Of a stretch of 64,000 nucleotides of DNA, positions 11,121 to 22,191 are shown in pieces. Positions within the stretch are counted from its first letter, which is position 1. Each line of letters begins with the position of its first letter. Location: positions 558,001-622,000 of the forward strand of contig JAIVFJ010000003.1 in NCBI GenBank assembly GCA_025765615.1, read 5' to 3'. The notes below the pieces were generated by a model. It searched no databases and was not told the DNA's origin. It saw only the letters and a list, made by a program, of their open reading frames with translations. The stretch comes from Zopfochytrium polystomum. Its lineage: Eukaryota; Chytridiomycota; Chytridiomycetes; Chytridiales; Chytridiaceae. The translations under genes were made by a program, and so were the position numbers.

Positions 11121-11231
11121 GCGCGGGCGGCGGCGGCGGCGGTCAGCGAGCGGCTCGTTCTGAATGAATAAGAATGTGCCCGATTTGGACGGGTCCGTAT
11201 TCCACAGACAAAGGAAAAGCGCTAGACAGAC

Positions 11232-11275
<44 letters not shown>

Positions 11276-11987
11276 GGCCAAGATTTCAGCAGCTCCACGC
11301 ATGAATAGATTGAGGACAGGCATGCAGACTGACCGGCTTGGAGACAAACGCACCGGAAGACAAAAACAAAGAAAGCATGAGCGAGTGAGTCCCTTGGAGG
11401 AGGAACTTTTTTTTTTCAACACCGCGCCCGGGAGTATACAGGTTTGCACGAATGATTCGCGATCTACGGTGCTCATTGGTTCTCTCTCACTCTCTCTCTC
11501 TCTCACTCACTCTCACTCACTCTCTCTCCCTCTCTCTCTCGCTCCATTTTAGTGAGCTTCCAGAGGGGGAGTGGCCTGAAAAGCAACGTTGCAGTGCGCG
11601 ATAGGGAAAGCGGAAAGAGCACGCGGTGGACAAGCGGAGGCAGCACGCCCTCGGAGCCCCGAATAAGATCGAAAGAGGATAAGGCCGCTCGCTATTCACA
11701 GTTACTAAACTGGGCGGAGAGACAGATGAACAACACGGCCCGGAAGGAGGGATATGGATAATAATAACCAACTACATATTTAATAAAACAACTAATCCGT
11801 CCGCGCCAACGCAAACGGCACCGCCTCCGAAAGAAGGGAAAAGGAAAAAGAAATGGGCAAAGAACATAACATTATGACTGATATGAACTGCAACTATACC
11901 GAAAGCACTCGTGGTTGATTGTGTTAACGAAGGTCTCCTTCATGGAAGAGGGGGAATGCGTACACGACTCCTCAAAATGCCTCTCCT
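11121..11987. other. Intergenic between the two WSC-type genes, with microsatellites
   Basis: Contains a (GACA)n array at about 11224-11275 and a CT-rich block at 11484-11545. No gene seen. It must hold the promoter of the upstream-facing gene that starts at 11120 and the 3' end of the one that ends at 11988. Confidence 0.5.
11224..11275. repeat. (GACA)n microsatellite
   Basis: About twelve near-perfect GACA units in tandem, with one GATA variant near the left end. There are no spacers between units. Confidence 0.95.
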
Positions 11988-12893
11988 TCACCGGCTCGCC
12001 CTCTGCCTCATTGGCTCGAGCTCCTTGTAAATCCCCGCAATGTCCGACCGCCCGACCCCGCGCGGCTGCTGCCTCTCGGCGCGCCGCCGCACGCTGCAAA
12101 ACGCAACGACCCCGACCGCCGCGAGTACCACGGCCACAGACACCAAGAGCGCGACCACCATCGCCGTGCTGGTCGATGCCGACGACGACGCCGCGCCGCT
12201 CCCTGAGGTTGGGGGCTTGCCGAGGTTGTCCGGCGGCGCCGTGTTCTGCGCGCGGTTTCCGCCGCCGCTGGGGGTCGAGTCGACGCCGCTCGCGGTGCCG
12301 TTGTTGGACGCCGTGGTCGTCGAGCGACGCGATCGCGCAGCCGGGACCGTCGTTGTGCTTTGCCCGTCGCCGCCACCGCCGGCGGCCGTCACACTCGGCA
12401 CCGCGACGGCGTACACAGCCAGCGCGGCGACACCCGCGCCGTCCCCGCCGCCACACGGCATCGGTACGCCTCCGCCGCCCTCATCACCTCCTCCGCACAG
12501 GACCTGGCGGCACCCAAGCCCGTCAGAGGCGTCGGCGACGGGCTCGACGTTTGCGACGTCGAAGGCCCAGTCGGGGTCTGTGGCCGTTGCGCAGGCACAG
12601 CCGACGCTGGTTACGGCGGCGACGACGGTGCCGTCTGGCGGGGCGGCGGTGAAGGAGGGCGTCAGGAACGCAAAGACGGTGCTGCTGCTGCTGGTGGTGG
12701 TGGCGGTGGTATCGCCGGCCGCGGCCGCGAAGGCGGTGCCGGCGCAGAGCTGGGCGCAGGCCGCCGGGGACGCTGTTTCTGGGGGCAGGGCGGTAGAGGC
12801 GAAGAAGGCTGGCGGTCGGAAGGTGCGTTGGGCGAGGGGGATCGCGGCGGTGCTGTAGCAGGCAAAGTAGGAAAAGGAGACGACGGAAGCCAT
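11988..12893 (-). CDS. WSC-like single-span membrane protein, second copy
   Basis: An uninterrupted frame of 301 residues, ATG at 12893-12891. The N terminus enters the cysteine domain almost at once (YFACYSTAAIPLAQR, then AACAQLCAG), continues with VGCACATATDPDWAFDVANVEP, GCRQVLCGG and MPCGGGDGAGVAALAVYAV, then a Ser/Thr/Gly-rich stalk of about 70 residues, one hydrophobic segment at about 244-266 (VVALLVSVAVVLAAVGVVAF) and a short basic tail. The order C-x-C, DW-FD-AN, paired Cys, CGG-D-GV-Y matches the neighbouring 564-residue protein, so the two look like paralogues. No clear cleavable signal peptide is visible, so an upstream exon with the true start may be missing. Confidence 0.6.
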   Translation of the reverse strand: MASVVSFSYFACYSTAAIPLAQRTFRPPAFFASTALPPETASPAACAQLCAGTAFAAAAGDTTATTTSSSSTVFAFLTPSFTAAPPDGTVVAAVTSVGCACATATDPDWAFDVANVEPVADASDGLGCRQVLCGGGDEGGGGVPMPCGGGDGAGVAALAVYAVAVPSVTAAGGGGDGQSTTTVPAARSRRSTTTASNNGTASGVDSTPSGGGNRAQNTAPPDNLGKPPTSGSGAASSSASTSTAMVVALLVSVAVVLAAVGVVAFCSVRRRAERQQPRGVGRSDIAGIYKELEPMRQRASR

Positions 12894-13728
12894 GCTTGCT
12901 GCTGCGCGCCTTTCTTTCCTGGGCTCCGCTTGATGGTCGTGGTGATGATGGTGATGATGACGATGGCTGTGGTAAACGAAATGCGGCGATGGCAGACGCC
13001 GATGGACGACGGCGACGACAGCAACGGCGAAAACGATAGTGACGGCGGCAAAGGCGATCCGGGCTTTGGTTTATTGGGAGGAAGAGGAGGCAGTGCAGGG
13101 CGGGCGGGCGGTGCTCTGTGCTTGAAATTGGAAGCAAGGGAGGGTGCGTCACGAAATGCAAGGGTTGGGTTGAAAATCAAATTTCGGCGAAATCCGACCT
13201 GAAAAGCAACAAACGTTTTCTCGTTTTGGACGGTTGAACATTTGGAGTCCCTGCCGTCCTCACTCCTTCCTTCCCGCAGAGAGAAAACGAGCGTTTTTCC
13301 CTCTCTTACTCCGAGACCACCACTTCTGCGGCAAAAGTTGAAGCAAGAGAAGAACAAGACTAATAAATAGCAAAACATCATGAAAAACATACCAAAAAGA
13401 AGAAGAAAGCAATATGAGGAGGCATAGCACCGAAAATGGAGGCGAAGAGGGACGCGCGGATGCGCAGAATAGTGACCGTCCATGTACTAGCAATAGTAGT
13501 TTTAATTAGTAGTACCAAGCAGCTTTTGAAGCGGCGGTTACGATTGTAATGGGCGCCCGTCGTTGCTTGTGTGTGTGTTGTGGGCGTGGTGTGGCTTGGC
13601 AGTCTGGCAACTGGTTGTTTTTCCGTCATAAAATACGCCTGCCGACGCTCTGTTCGGAGCCTCTGCCCTCAGGAAAGTCTGTCAGCATCGCCCATTATAT
13701 CCAATCGAAACTATCATTCCGTCTCTGG

Positions 13729-13760
<32 letters not shown>

Positions 13761-13836
13761 GTCTCGCCAATTGCTCACACGTCTGCTTCCAATCCTCCGT
13801 CCTCTGAATTCCATCAACAACCCTCCCTCCCCCGTC
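12894..13836. other. Divergent intergenic region with (CT)n tract
   Basis: Separates the second WSC-type gene (minus) from the kinase gene (plus), so it carries both promoters. A (CT)n tract at about 13730-13765 lies 70 bases before the kinase ATG, the same kind of pyrimidine tract seen before the permease and RhoGAP genes. No coding region recognised. Confidence 0.5.
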
Positions 13837-16800
13837 ATGGCGAGCTCAGCGACGTCGTCGGCGTCGTCGGCGCCGTCCTCATCGGGGCAGCCGCTAACCA
13901 CCACGAAAACAATAGTCACGACGACAACGACGACCACCGCAGCCACCGCCGTCCACAGCGGCGGTGGCCGCGGCGGCGGTGCGAACCTCGCCACGTCCGG
14001 CGTCCCTGTGGCACGCTCCCCCTCTCCGCGGCCCGTGCCGCCACACAAACCGCTTCCTCACCCGTCGCTGGACGAGTCCATCCGCGCCATCACCATCCCC
14101 GCCGCGCAAGTACAGGTCGACCGGACCTCGATCCTGGGCAAGGGCTCGTTCGGCGTGGCGTACAAGGCCACCTACGTGTCGACGCAGGTCGCCGTCAAGG
14201 AGCTGCTGACCCCCGTGCTGTCGCCGCAGGTCCGCGAGGAGCTTGCCCGCGAGATTTCCACCCTCAAGAGCTCGCTGCATCCCAACATCATCCGCTTCTA
14301 CGGCCTCATCCGCGACAGGCAAGACGGGCCCTATGCGATCGTCGTCGAGTACGCCTCGTTCGGTTCGCTGTTTGATTTCTACATCCGCAACCCCAAGGAG
14401 TCCGTAACCCTCGACGGCCGCATCGAATTGCTGTACCAGACGGCGGCGGGATTGGCGTATCTGCACGACCACCTCGGAATCATCCATAGAGACGTCAAGA
14501 GCCCAAACGTCCTGCTTACAAAGGACCCCGAGTCGCAAGGTATCATGGCAAAGATTAGCGATTTCGGTCTCGCAACCCTCAAAAACGAGGCGGCGGTCAT
14601 CTCAAAGGACTCAAAGCCGGTCGGAACGCTCTTGTGGATGGCGCCAGAGACGATGGACCTTTTAAACTCGACGGTTGGTTCTCCTGCTGCTGTCCTTAAT
14701 CAACATCATCATCGTGCACTCATCGTAACATTGAAAACCACACGTCCCAGTCTACCCGAAAGTCGGACGTCTTTTCATATGCCGTCGTCATGACCGAAGT
14801 ATTGGGCTGGGTGGGCGTTTACGGTCTTCCGTGGCGCTCCATGCCTCGACCAACCGTCGTCGTCAACACCATTACCGATCCGGTGCGCCGCCAGACCATC
14901 TTTGACAAGATGTGCATGACCGTGTTCAACAAGGCCCCCGACGGAATCCTCGACCTCTTTGAGAAATGTTGGGATTTGAAGCCAGAAAACAGACCGGAGT
15001 TTTCAGAGATTGTCGCAGTCCTTCAGAGCGTTTTAAGGGAACTCGACGCGCAGTCTGGGTGAGCGACGATTGCGTTTTTTTTTGTGTGAGTGAACTACTG
15101 ACGTAATTTGCCTTGTAGGTCTCCGAGTAAGCTTTCACTGTCACATTTCTCGCTAGCACTGCTTTTCTAACATTTTCTCAGGAAACCAACGTCTAAGCTA
15201 TGCTGGGAGCCCTCGTCTTCGAGATTCTGGGTGAGTCCTTTCGTCCATGTTGTTTCCTGTGATTTCTCACATCGGTTAATGCCTCCTCAACAGTTTACTG
15301 GGTACAGTTCTTGAATCATTTCCTTCGGCATTCAAGGCTCATTACTAAAAATTGACCAAAGCGTCCGGCTTGGGATCAATGGACTTTTTCGATTTTGCCG
15401 ACACTGAACCATTCCTGGAATCCGTGAATCCTGTCCGATCATCTGGAGAGGAGCACAAGTAATCCTCTTTCAACCGTCGGCAAGCGATCGAACCTAACAG
15501 TCAACTTTTGCCTTGCTAGGGAGCACAACCATCTTGGCGCGATTCTCATTGGCGGCAGCAGCGCCTCCCTTGGTCTGGCGGAATACGCCCAAACAAATGT
15601 CGCCACGACAACAAAGCGCTTCTCTCCCTTCTCCATTTTCAACCGCACGCGCAAATCCTCAGAAGCCGCAGCAGCAGCGAAACCGGCCAAGCCCGCGCCG
15701 CCGCCTGTCATCGAGGAGCCCACCCCGCCCATCCGCATCCCAGCCTCCTTCTTCGGCAACCAAGCCTCCCCGCCGCGGTCCCCCAACATCCCGTCGCGCT
15801 CGCCGACGCCGTCCCCGCAGCCGCCCGACGGCGACCCTTCGGCGGCGCACCCGTCGGCGTTGGACTTTTGGGTCAAGAATTTTGGCAACGCGGGGCAGTC
15901 CGTCAGCGTGCCGACACTGCTCGGTGCGCTCAAGGCGTCGATGGACCCGAGCGCCGCCGCGCGGTGGAATGAGGCAATGGAGCGGCAGCTCGCGACGATG
16001 CTGGGCAAGGACGACGGCGGGGCGTGGAGCGAGACGGCGTCGGGGGTGAAGCGCGGCGGCGGGACGGTGCGGCGCTCCGAGTCGTCGGCCAGCCGGTGGA
16101 AGTATGCGATGACGGCTTACGGCGACGAAGGGGAGCAGCTCCTGAACGGCGACGGGGCCGTGGCCGTCGGCGGAGGGGTCGACGCCGCCGACGAGGACGG
16201 CGACAAGGTGTCGCTGCCGGAACTGACGGGGCTGATGCAGCTGCGCGGCGACCAAGACGTCAAGGGCATGGTCGAGGCGGTGATGGTGACTGTCGAGAAG
16301 ATGCCCGCGGCGGCGGAGGCGGCCGCCGCCGCGGGGCGCATGCCAATCTCGCTACTTGCGCGACACGGAAGCAGCAGCAGCAACGCGTCCGTGTCGAGCG
16401 GATACAGCAGCTACTTTGGGATCGCGGCGCGACGGCAGCAGCAGCAGCAGGCGCTTGCGGACAGCGATTCGGACGCGATGCAGCACCCGAGCCTGGGGCG
16501 GACGATCCGGACGATACCGGTATGCGTCGAGGAAGGCAGCGACGCGGCGGGGGCCGGGGCGATGGGCGTCGGCGCGCCGATCGTGCTTCCCGCGGGGACG
16601 CTGAGCGCTGAGCCCGCGGCGATGGAGGCCGCGGCGCACGGTCCGCCGGCGGCGACGGCGACGGCGAACGAGGTGTTTCTGGAGGCCGCGGCGCACCTAG
16701 CGCGCGAGTCGTTTGACGAGTCGCGCGCGCTGTTTGTGTACAATGCAAAGACCAACAACCACGCCGAATCCATGTACGTGCTGGGACAGCTGTGGGAGAC

Positions 16801-19131
16801 GGGCCACGGCGTGCCGGCCGCGGACGTGGATGTCGCCAGGGGCTGGTACCGGAAAGCCTCGGATTTGGGCAACGATAAGGCGGCGAAACGGTTGAGGGAT
16901 ATGAACGCGGTGACGTTCCCGTTTTTGGCGATGATGCGCGGGCAGAACGTGGATGTCGACATCAAGTGGGTTTGCTTTCTGCAGCTGTTTTTTTTTCCCC
17001 GTGATTGAACGCTGCATTTCATTGCTCTTGGCGCAAAACTAACTTGTGGTATTCCAAGGATGGAGCGGCTCAACGATGTCATGGTGGCTGCTATTGCAGA
17101 CGAGCTATCCGGAAACAACCATGTGGTTTCCTTGCGACTCGCCTCAGGTATTTTTCTTCCTTTTAAGACCAATTAGTGCCAAACTTTCAACACTCGCATC
17201 ACAACTTTAGACCGCCCCACGAACCAGATCGACGACACTGACGTGATGGCCCTCGCGAAAGCGTTGCGCAAGAACACTCATCTCAAGGAGCTTCATCTCT
17301 GTGGTGAGACTCTTGCTCCCCGCCGAAGACAATGTCCGCCGAAGACAATATGTTTGCTCACATAACGCCCTCCTCCTCTCCTTGTCCCTTCCTTCCCTGA
17401 CAGGTCACCGCATAACAAACAGTGGCGCAAACAGCCTTGCGAGCGCTATTATGGTCAACTCCACCCTGCAGTTGCTAGACTTGTCAAGTAATGCCCGCGT
17501 TTTACCGGACGCGGAACAGCTTCGACCCCGAAAAAGCTAATCTTTCTACCCCCCTCTCCCCACGTCAGACAACCGCATCGGCTCCCACGGTGCTCGTGCA
17601 CTCGCCCAAGCGCTGCTCACCGACGGCGTAGCCGTCAAAAGCCTGAATCTGCGATGTAAAGATATTCCTTTGTTTTTTTGTTGTTTGCGCTGCCCCTTTC
17701 TCGTGTCTGACGTTGGGGGGACGTATCCCCCTCCACTTCCCATAGGTAACCGCATCGGCAATGCGGGCGCGGAGGACTTTGCGGAAACGTTCCACGAAAA
17801 CAAGGTGCTCCAGAAACTGGATTTGTCTCGTAAGTATTTCTTTCGTGTGCGGTTGTTTGCGCAGACTCTCCCTCTTGGTCTGAAAAACGGCTACCTTACC
17901 GAAAACCAAAAAACAAAACAAAGTCAACCAAATCACCTCAATCGGGGCGTCCGCGTTCGGCAAAGCGCTCGGAAAATGCTCGTTGCACGAGTTTATCATC
18001 GCTGGTGCGTTTCCTGGACAGGATAAAGGGCCTTTACTTCTTTCTTGTTTTTCTTGTTCACGGCCTCGAATTAAAGCGCCATAATCCTGCTTTTTTTTAA
18101 AACAGAAAACCAGATCGACGACCGCGGAGCGGAGCAAATCGCACAAGGCTTGGAGAGCGGCAGCTGCGCGCTGACCGTGCTCAGCATGCGTGGTAGGTCT
18201 TTTTTGTTGTACCTTTTTAAGATCCGAGAAGAGTCAACAGAAAAGAAGAAACGATTGGAGTCTGACGCGAACACACCCTCCTTCCTTGCCGCTTGCAGCC
18301 AACTCGATCGGCGCCGCAGGCGCCGAGGCCTTTGCCCGGCTCCTAAAGGTCAACAACGTGCTGCAGGAGCTCGACCTTGCACGTCAGTATTTTTTTCCAC
18401 GCACGCCTCGTTCTCGCACCGCTCGTCCTCACAAACAAAAAACCCAAAAAACAAAAAACAAAACAACATTAGACAACTCGATCCAAGACGCGGGCGCAAA
18501 AGCATTGGCTCTGGGCCTCGAAAGCAACGAATCGCTCTTGATTCTTGACATTGCTGGTAAGAAATTCGCACTGTTGCTTTGCACCTTCTCTTTTGTTTTC
18601 TGGTGCGTCTCTCCATTTTTGCCTTTTTTTGTTGATTTTGTTATTGTCGCACCCCCTTTGTTCTTTTCGTCACATTATTATTGTTTCACCCTTTATTACT
18701 GTCTGAAATCCCTCTAGAAAACAAGATTGGCGACGACGGTGGCGCGGCCCTGGTCACGCTCCTCAAAAAGAACCACGCGCTGACGAGACTGGTTTTAACT
18801 GGTATTTGACGTGATACCTGAATGTTCCCAAACTACACCATATTGATTATTTTCTTTCATCATATCCCCTTCACACACACATACACACACACACACACAC
18901 ACGCAAAAAACAGACAACCTCATCACGGGCCTCGATGTGTACGGATACGGGTACGGCACGGCGAATGCGCTGACGCGGGCGGGGCGGGAGCGCAAGGTGG
19001 CGGTGGCGGTCGGACGCAGCCGCCGACCGGGCATCGTCGGCGGCGGCGCGCCGCCGCTGTTCCTGACAGTGCTGGGGCTGGGGTGCTGCTGGCCGAACTT
19101 GTGGGCGGGGGCGGCGCCTGCAAGCGCGTAG
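13837..19131 (+). CDS. TKL-like protein kinase with Sel1 motif and leucine-rich repeats
   Basis: About 1,275 residues. Residues about 95-345 are a kinase domain: GKGSFGVAYKATY loop, VAVKE lysine, HRDVKSPNVLL catalytic loop, DFG, and GTLLWMAPE as in TKL/Raf-like kinases. Exons 1 and 2 are 13837-14673 and 14751-15058. Small exons between 15059 and 15519 are uncertain (one needs a one-base correction near 15305). A long exon, 15520-16965, carries a Pro/Ala-rich linker, an FWVKNFG block and a Sel1-like repeat (ESMYVLGQLWETGHGV...ARGWYRKASDLG). LRR exons follow: 17059-17147, 17211-17303, 17404-17487, 17569-17655, 17746-17829, 17924-18004, 18106-18192, 18299-18382, 18473-18556, 18718-18801, 18914-19131. 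Each is one ribonuclease-inhibitor-type LRR of 27-31 residues with phase-1 introns at the same repeat position. The C terminus ends in a short hydrophobic Gly-rich segment. All splice sites in the LRR part are GT-AG. Likely an intracellular signalling or surveillance kinase; the ligand is unknown. Confidence 0.85.
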
Positions 19132-19846
19132 TGTGCGTGTGGTTCGCGGTGGTCGTGATTTCCTTGGTGATTCTTTTTTTCGTTGTTATGATTGCTGGGC
19201 TTGTTTGCTTCTACGGCTTTTCCATGAGTTTGGGTTCCAAGAATACATTTGTTACACCTCTTTCGGCTTTGTGTCTCTCCGTCCAAGGTGGATGTTGGCT
19301 GAACGCATGAGGGTGCCTCTCACCATCTGTGGTTGGTGTATCCGCACCAAAAAAAAAAAAAAAAAAAAAACAGACACACACACACACACACACACGCACA
19401 CACACACACACTCGTCGTGCAGGGCCGTAGCGAGTGCCCGCTGCAGCGCAGAAAGTATTTACTCTCTTTCCTCTTCTCTCGAATTGTTCCTTTTTTTTTT
19501 TTTTTTTCTTTTTTTTTCTCTTGGAGGGGAAACATATGAGAAGAGCATTGTTGGGCCTCACTTGTCACGGTGAAATCAGCCATTGGAACAGCAGCTGGAC
19601 CCAAGCCACTGGACAACAGAGAGCGAGACAGAGAGAGAGAGAGAGAGAAGAGAGAGATAGAGAGAGAGAGATGACAGACAGAGAGAGAGAGAGACAGGGA
19701 CAGCCAGTTTCACTGAACGAGACAGACACACAAGCAGAGCCACCCGTTCGTTCAACCAGAAACTTTCCTGCATCGCGCGGCGCAACAACTCTCCCTTCCT
19801 CCCGCTTCCTCCACGACAACGACAGACGGCTAACGACGAGGAGACT
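19132..19846. other. Intergenic with A-run, (CA)n and (GA)n tracts
   Basis: A run of about 20 A at 19350-19370 is followed by (CA)n to about 19411, then a T-run near 19490-19520 and a (GA)n block at 19623-19700. The GA block precedes the RhoGAP start by about 150 bases. No gene seen. Confidence 0.6.
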
Positions 19847-22191
19847 ATGCAGTCCGCCGCCGCAGCCGCCTCCACCTCGTCCTCGCCATCGTCTCTGTCG
19901 TCGTCGTCATCGTCGTCGTTACCCGCGATAGCGACGCCGCAATCTCCGAGAGGCCCACGAGCCGCGCCCGCTCCTCCAAAAGGCCCGCCGCCACCCCTCG
20001 TCGACTCGCCAGCTGCTGCCGTCGCCGGCGTGGCGGCCGCCGCGGCCGCGGCCACAACCACCACGCCCTCCGACACGCCCTCCCTCCTCGCCCCTCCACC
20101 CCTTGCAACGCCTCCTCGCAACGCCCCGTCCTCGACCTCGCCGCTGTTGACTCCGCTCTTTGGACCGCCTGTCCCGCCGCCGCCTCTGTCCCCGCCCTTC
20201 CCGGCGTGTGAGTTTTTTGTAGAATCTCGAGAGGGCACTTCAACGTACTCACACGTCCTTCCCCCCAGCCGTTCCGCTCCCGCCAAAGGACGCCCCGCGC
20301 ACGCCAAGTCCCGCATCCGCCGTCGACGCATCGCCAAGCTCCCCGCGCCCATCGTCGGACGGCGGCGGCGGCGGCGTCGAGTCCCCGCAAAGCGATCCGC
20401 CGTCCCCCTCGTCCGTGGTAAAGTCCGGAGGCGGAGGCGGCGGAAACAGGCGCAAGTCCAAGCCGCTGCCCGCTCCGCCGACCGATTCGCCGTCACAGCC
20501 GCCCCTGCCCTCGTCGGCCTCGGCGGGTGCGTCGCCCGCCGCGCAGCCGCAGCAGCCGGACATCCCGCTTGCGCCCGTCGTCGAGGTGCACCCCAACGAC
20601 GGCGAGGAGGGCGCGTTTTGCCCGCTCCCGCCGCCCAAGCCCGCAAAGGCCATCTCCTTCGTCGGGCCCCCCGTCATCAATCCGCGTGGCTCGTCCTCGA
20701 CGGCCGCTGGACAACAGCTCTTGCTGCAGCAACAGCAGCAACAGCAACAGCAACAACAGCAACAGCCACATCAGCAGCAGCAAGACACGCATGCAAACCA
20801 CCAACCCCAAACTCAGCAGGGCAAGCAGGGCATCCTGCAAATGCTATTCGCAAAGAAACCTTCGCCAAGGCCGTCCCCCGAACAAGAAGCCCACAAAGAG
20901 CCTGCGCAATCGCCCGCCAAGTCGGCCTCCTTTCCCGAAGCGATTTCGGAGCCAATCCTGGCTGCGCCCAGCGAGCCGGGAGCTCAGCTGTCGATGCAGC
21001 AGCTCGAAATCTTGCAGCAGAATCCGAAAATACGCCAGGCGAAGTCGATGGAGCTTTCCAAGATTTTCGCGGGACCTGGAAAGCCTACTGCTGACTCTCA
21101 ATCGCAGCCGAACAACCAGCAGCAGCATCCGCAACAGCCTCAGCAGCAGCAACAGCAGCAACAGCAGCAACAACAGCATAAGGAGCAGCAGGGCCTGTCG
21201 TTCACGGCCGAGCTGAACAACCTGAAAAACTCTTTCAAGAGCGTTGCAAACGCGGCGGCCGCGGCCGCGACAAACAAACTCCGGCGACAGCAGCCAGCCC
21301 GCCAGCGGCGCCACCCCCACCAACCGCCGCGGTCGCGCCCCCGTCGCCCCCCGCGCACCCGTCGCTGATCTTCGACGTCCCGCTTGAAGCCGCGCACGCG
21401 GCGCACCCGGCGTACCCCACCAGCACGATCCCGTTCGTAGTGGCCGCGTGCATCGAGTACATTGAGCGTGTGTGCGGCCTGGAAGTCGAAGGGCTATACC
21501 GCGTGCCCGGGTCCGCGCGGCGGCTGCGCGAGTGGATCGAAAGGTTTGAGGAGGCCGCCGCGACGTACGGGCGCCGGGCGGCCGCCGTCGGCACCGAGGC
21601 CGCCGCGGAGGAGGCCGCGCCCGGCGGCGAGGTCTGGGCGTTCCTCAAGGGCGAAGGGCCTGCCACCGTCGCGAGCTTACTGAAGAGGTTTATGCTTGCT
21701 ATCAAGGACGGGCTGGTCGACGACTCGTTTTGGCGCGGGTTTGGACCAGATCGTGACCGGTGAGTGTGGTGAAGTGAGAGAGTTGGGGGCCCGTCATCCG
21801 GTGTGTCTTTCTAATTATGTATTGGTCCTTTCACGTCACCCAACAAAAAATACTCGCGCCTCCACCACCCCCACACTCACACACACGTAAACTCCATAAA
21901 GTGGACTCGTCCGCGTCCCCGACCCCGCACGTGCTCTCGCGCGTCCGCATGTTCGTGGCCGGCCGCCTCCCACAACTCGTCGCGCACGACACCTTCATCT
22001 ACTTCCTCTACCACCTGCACCGCATCTACCGCCACGCCGACAAGAACATGATGACCGCACAGAACCTGGGCATCGTCGTGTTTCCCGCGGGCAGCCTCGG
22101 CGCCGTGTTCCTCATTGAGCACTGCGATAGGCTGTTTCAGCCCGTCGATCCGCGCGGGAGCGGGAGCTGTGGTTGCGGCCGGTGTCGGTAG
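19847..22191 (+). CDS. RhoGAP-domain protein with polyglutamine tracts
   Basis: Stimulates GTP hydrolysis by a Rho-family GTPase. The first 480 residues are low-complexity (Ala/Ser/Pro-rich, with Gln runs encoded at about 20725-20790 and 21116-21180). The RhoGAP domain starts near 21368 (LIFDVPLEA), with IPFVVAACIEYIE, then LEVEGLYRVPGSA carrying the arginine finger, VASLLKRFMLAI, and after an intron RLPQLVAHDTFIYFLYHLHRI and NMMTAQNLGIVVFPAGSL. Intron 1 is 20208-20268 (GTGAGT...CCCAG). The second begins at the GTGAGT near 21762 and ends at the AAAG near 21900, with a one-base phase mismatch. A missing A in the AAA at 21276-21278 explains the frame change before the domain. Stop at 22189-22191; a Pro/Ala-rich frame continues beyond and may belong to the protein if another base is wrong. 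RhoGAPs act downstream of WSC sensors in yeasts, and two WSC-type genes lie 9 kb to the left. Confidence 0.8.

Noticed and set aside
11224..11275. Tandem array considered as a CRISPR
   Set aside because: It is a pure GACA microsatellite with no spacers, in a eukaryotic genome.
12040..12858. 272-codon plus-strand frame
   Set aside because: Antisense shadow of the second WSC-type gene, whose minus-strand frame has the ordered cysteine pattern and membrane segment.
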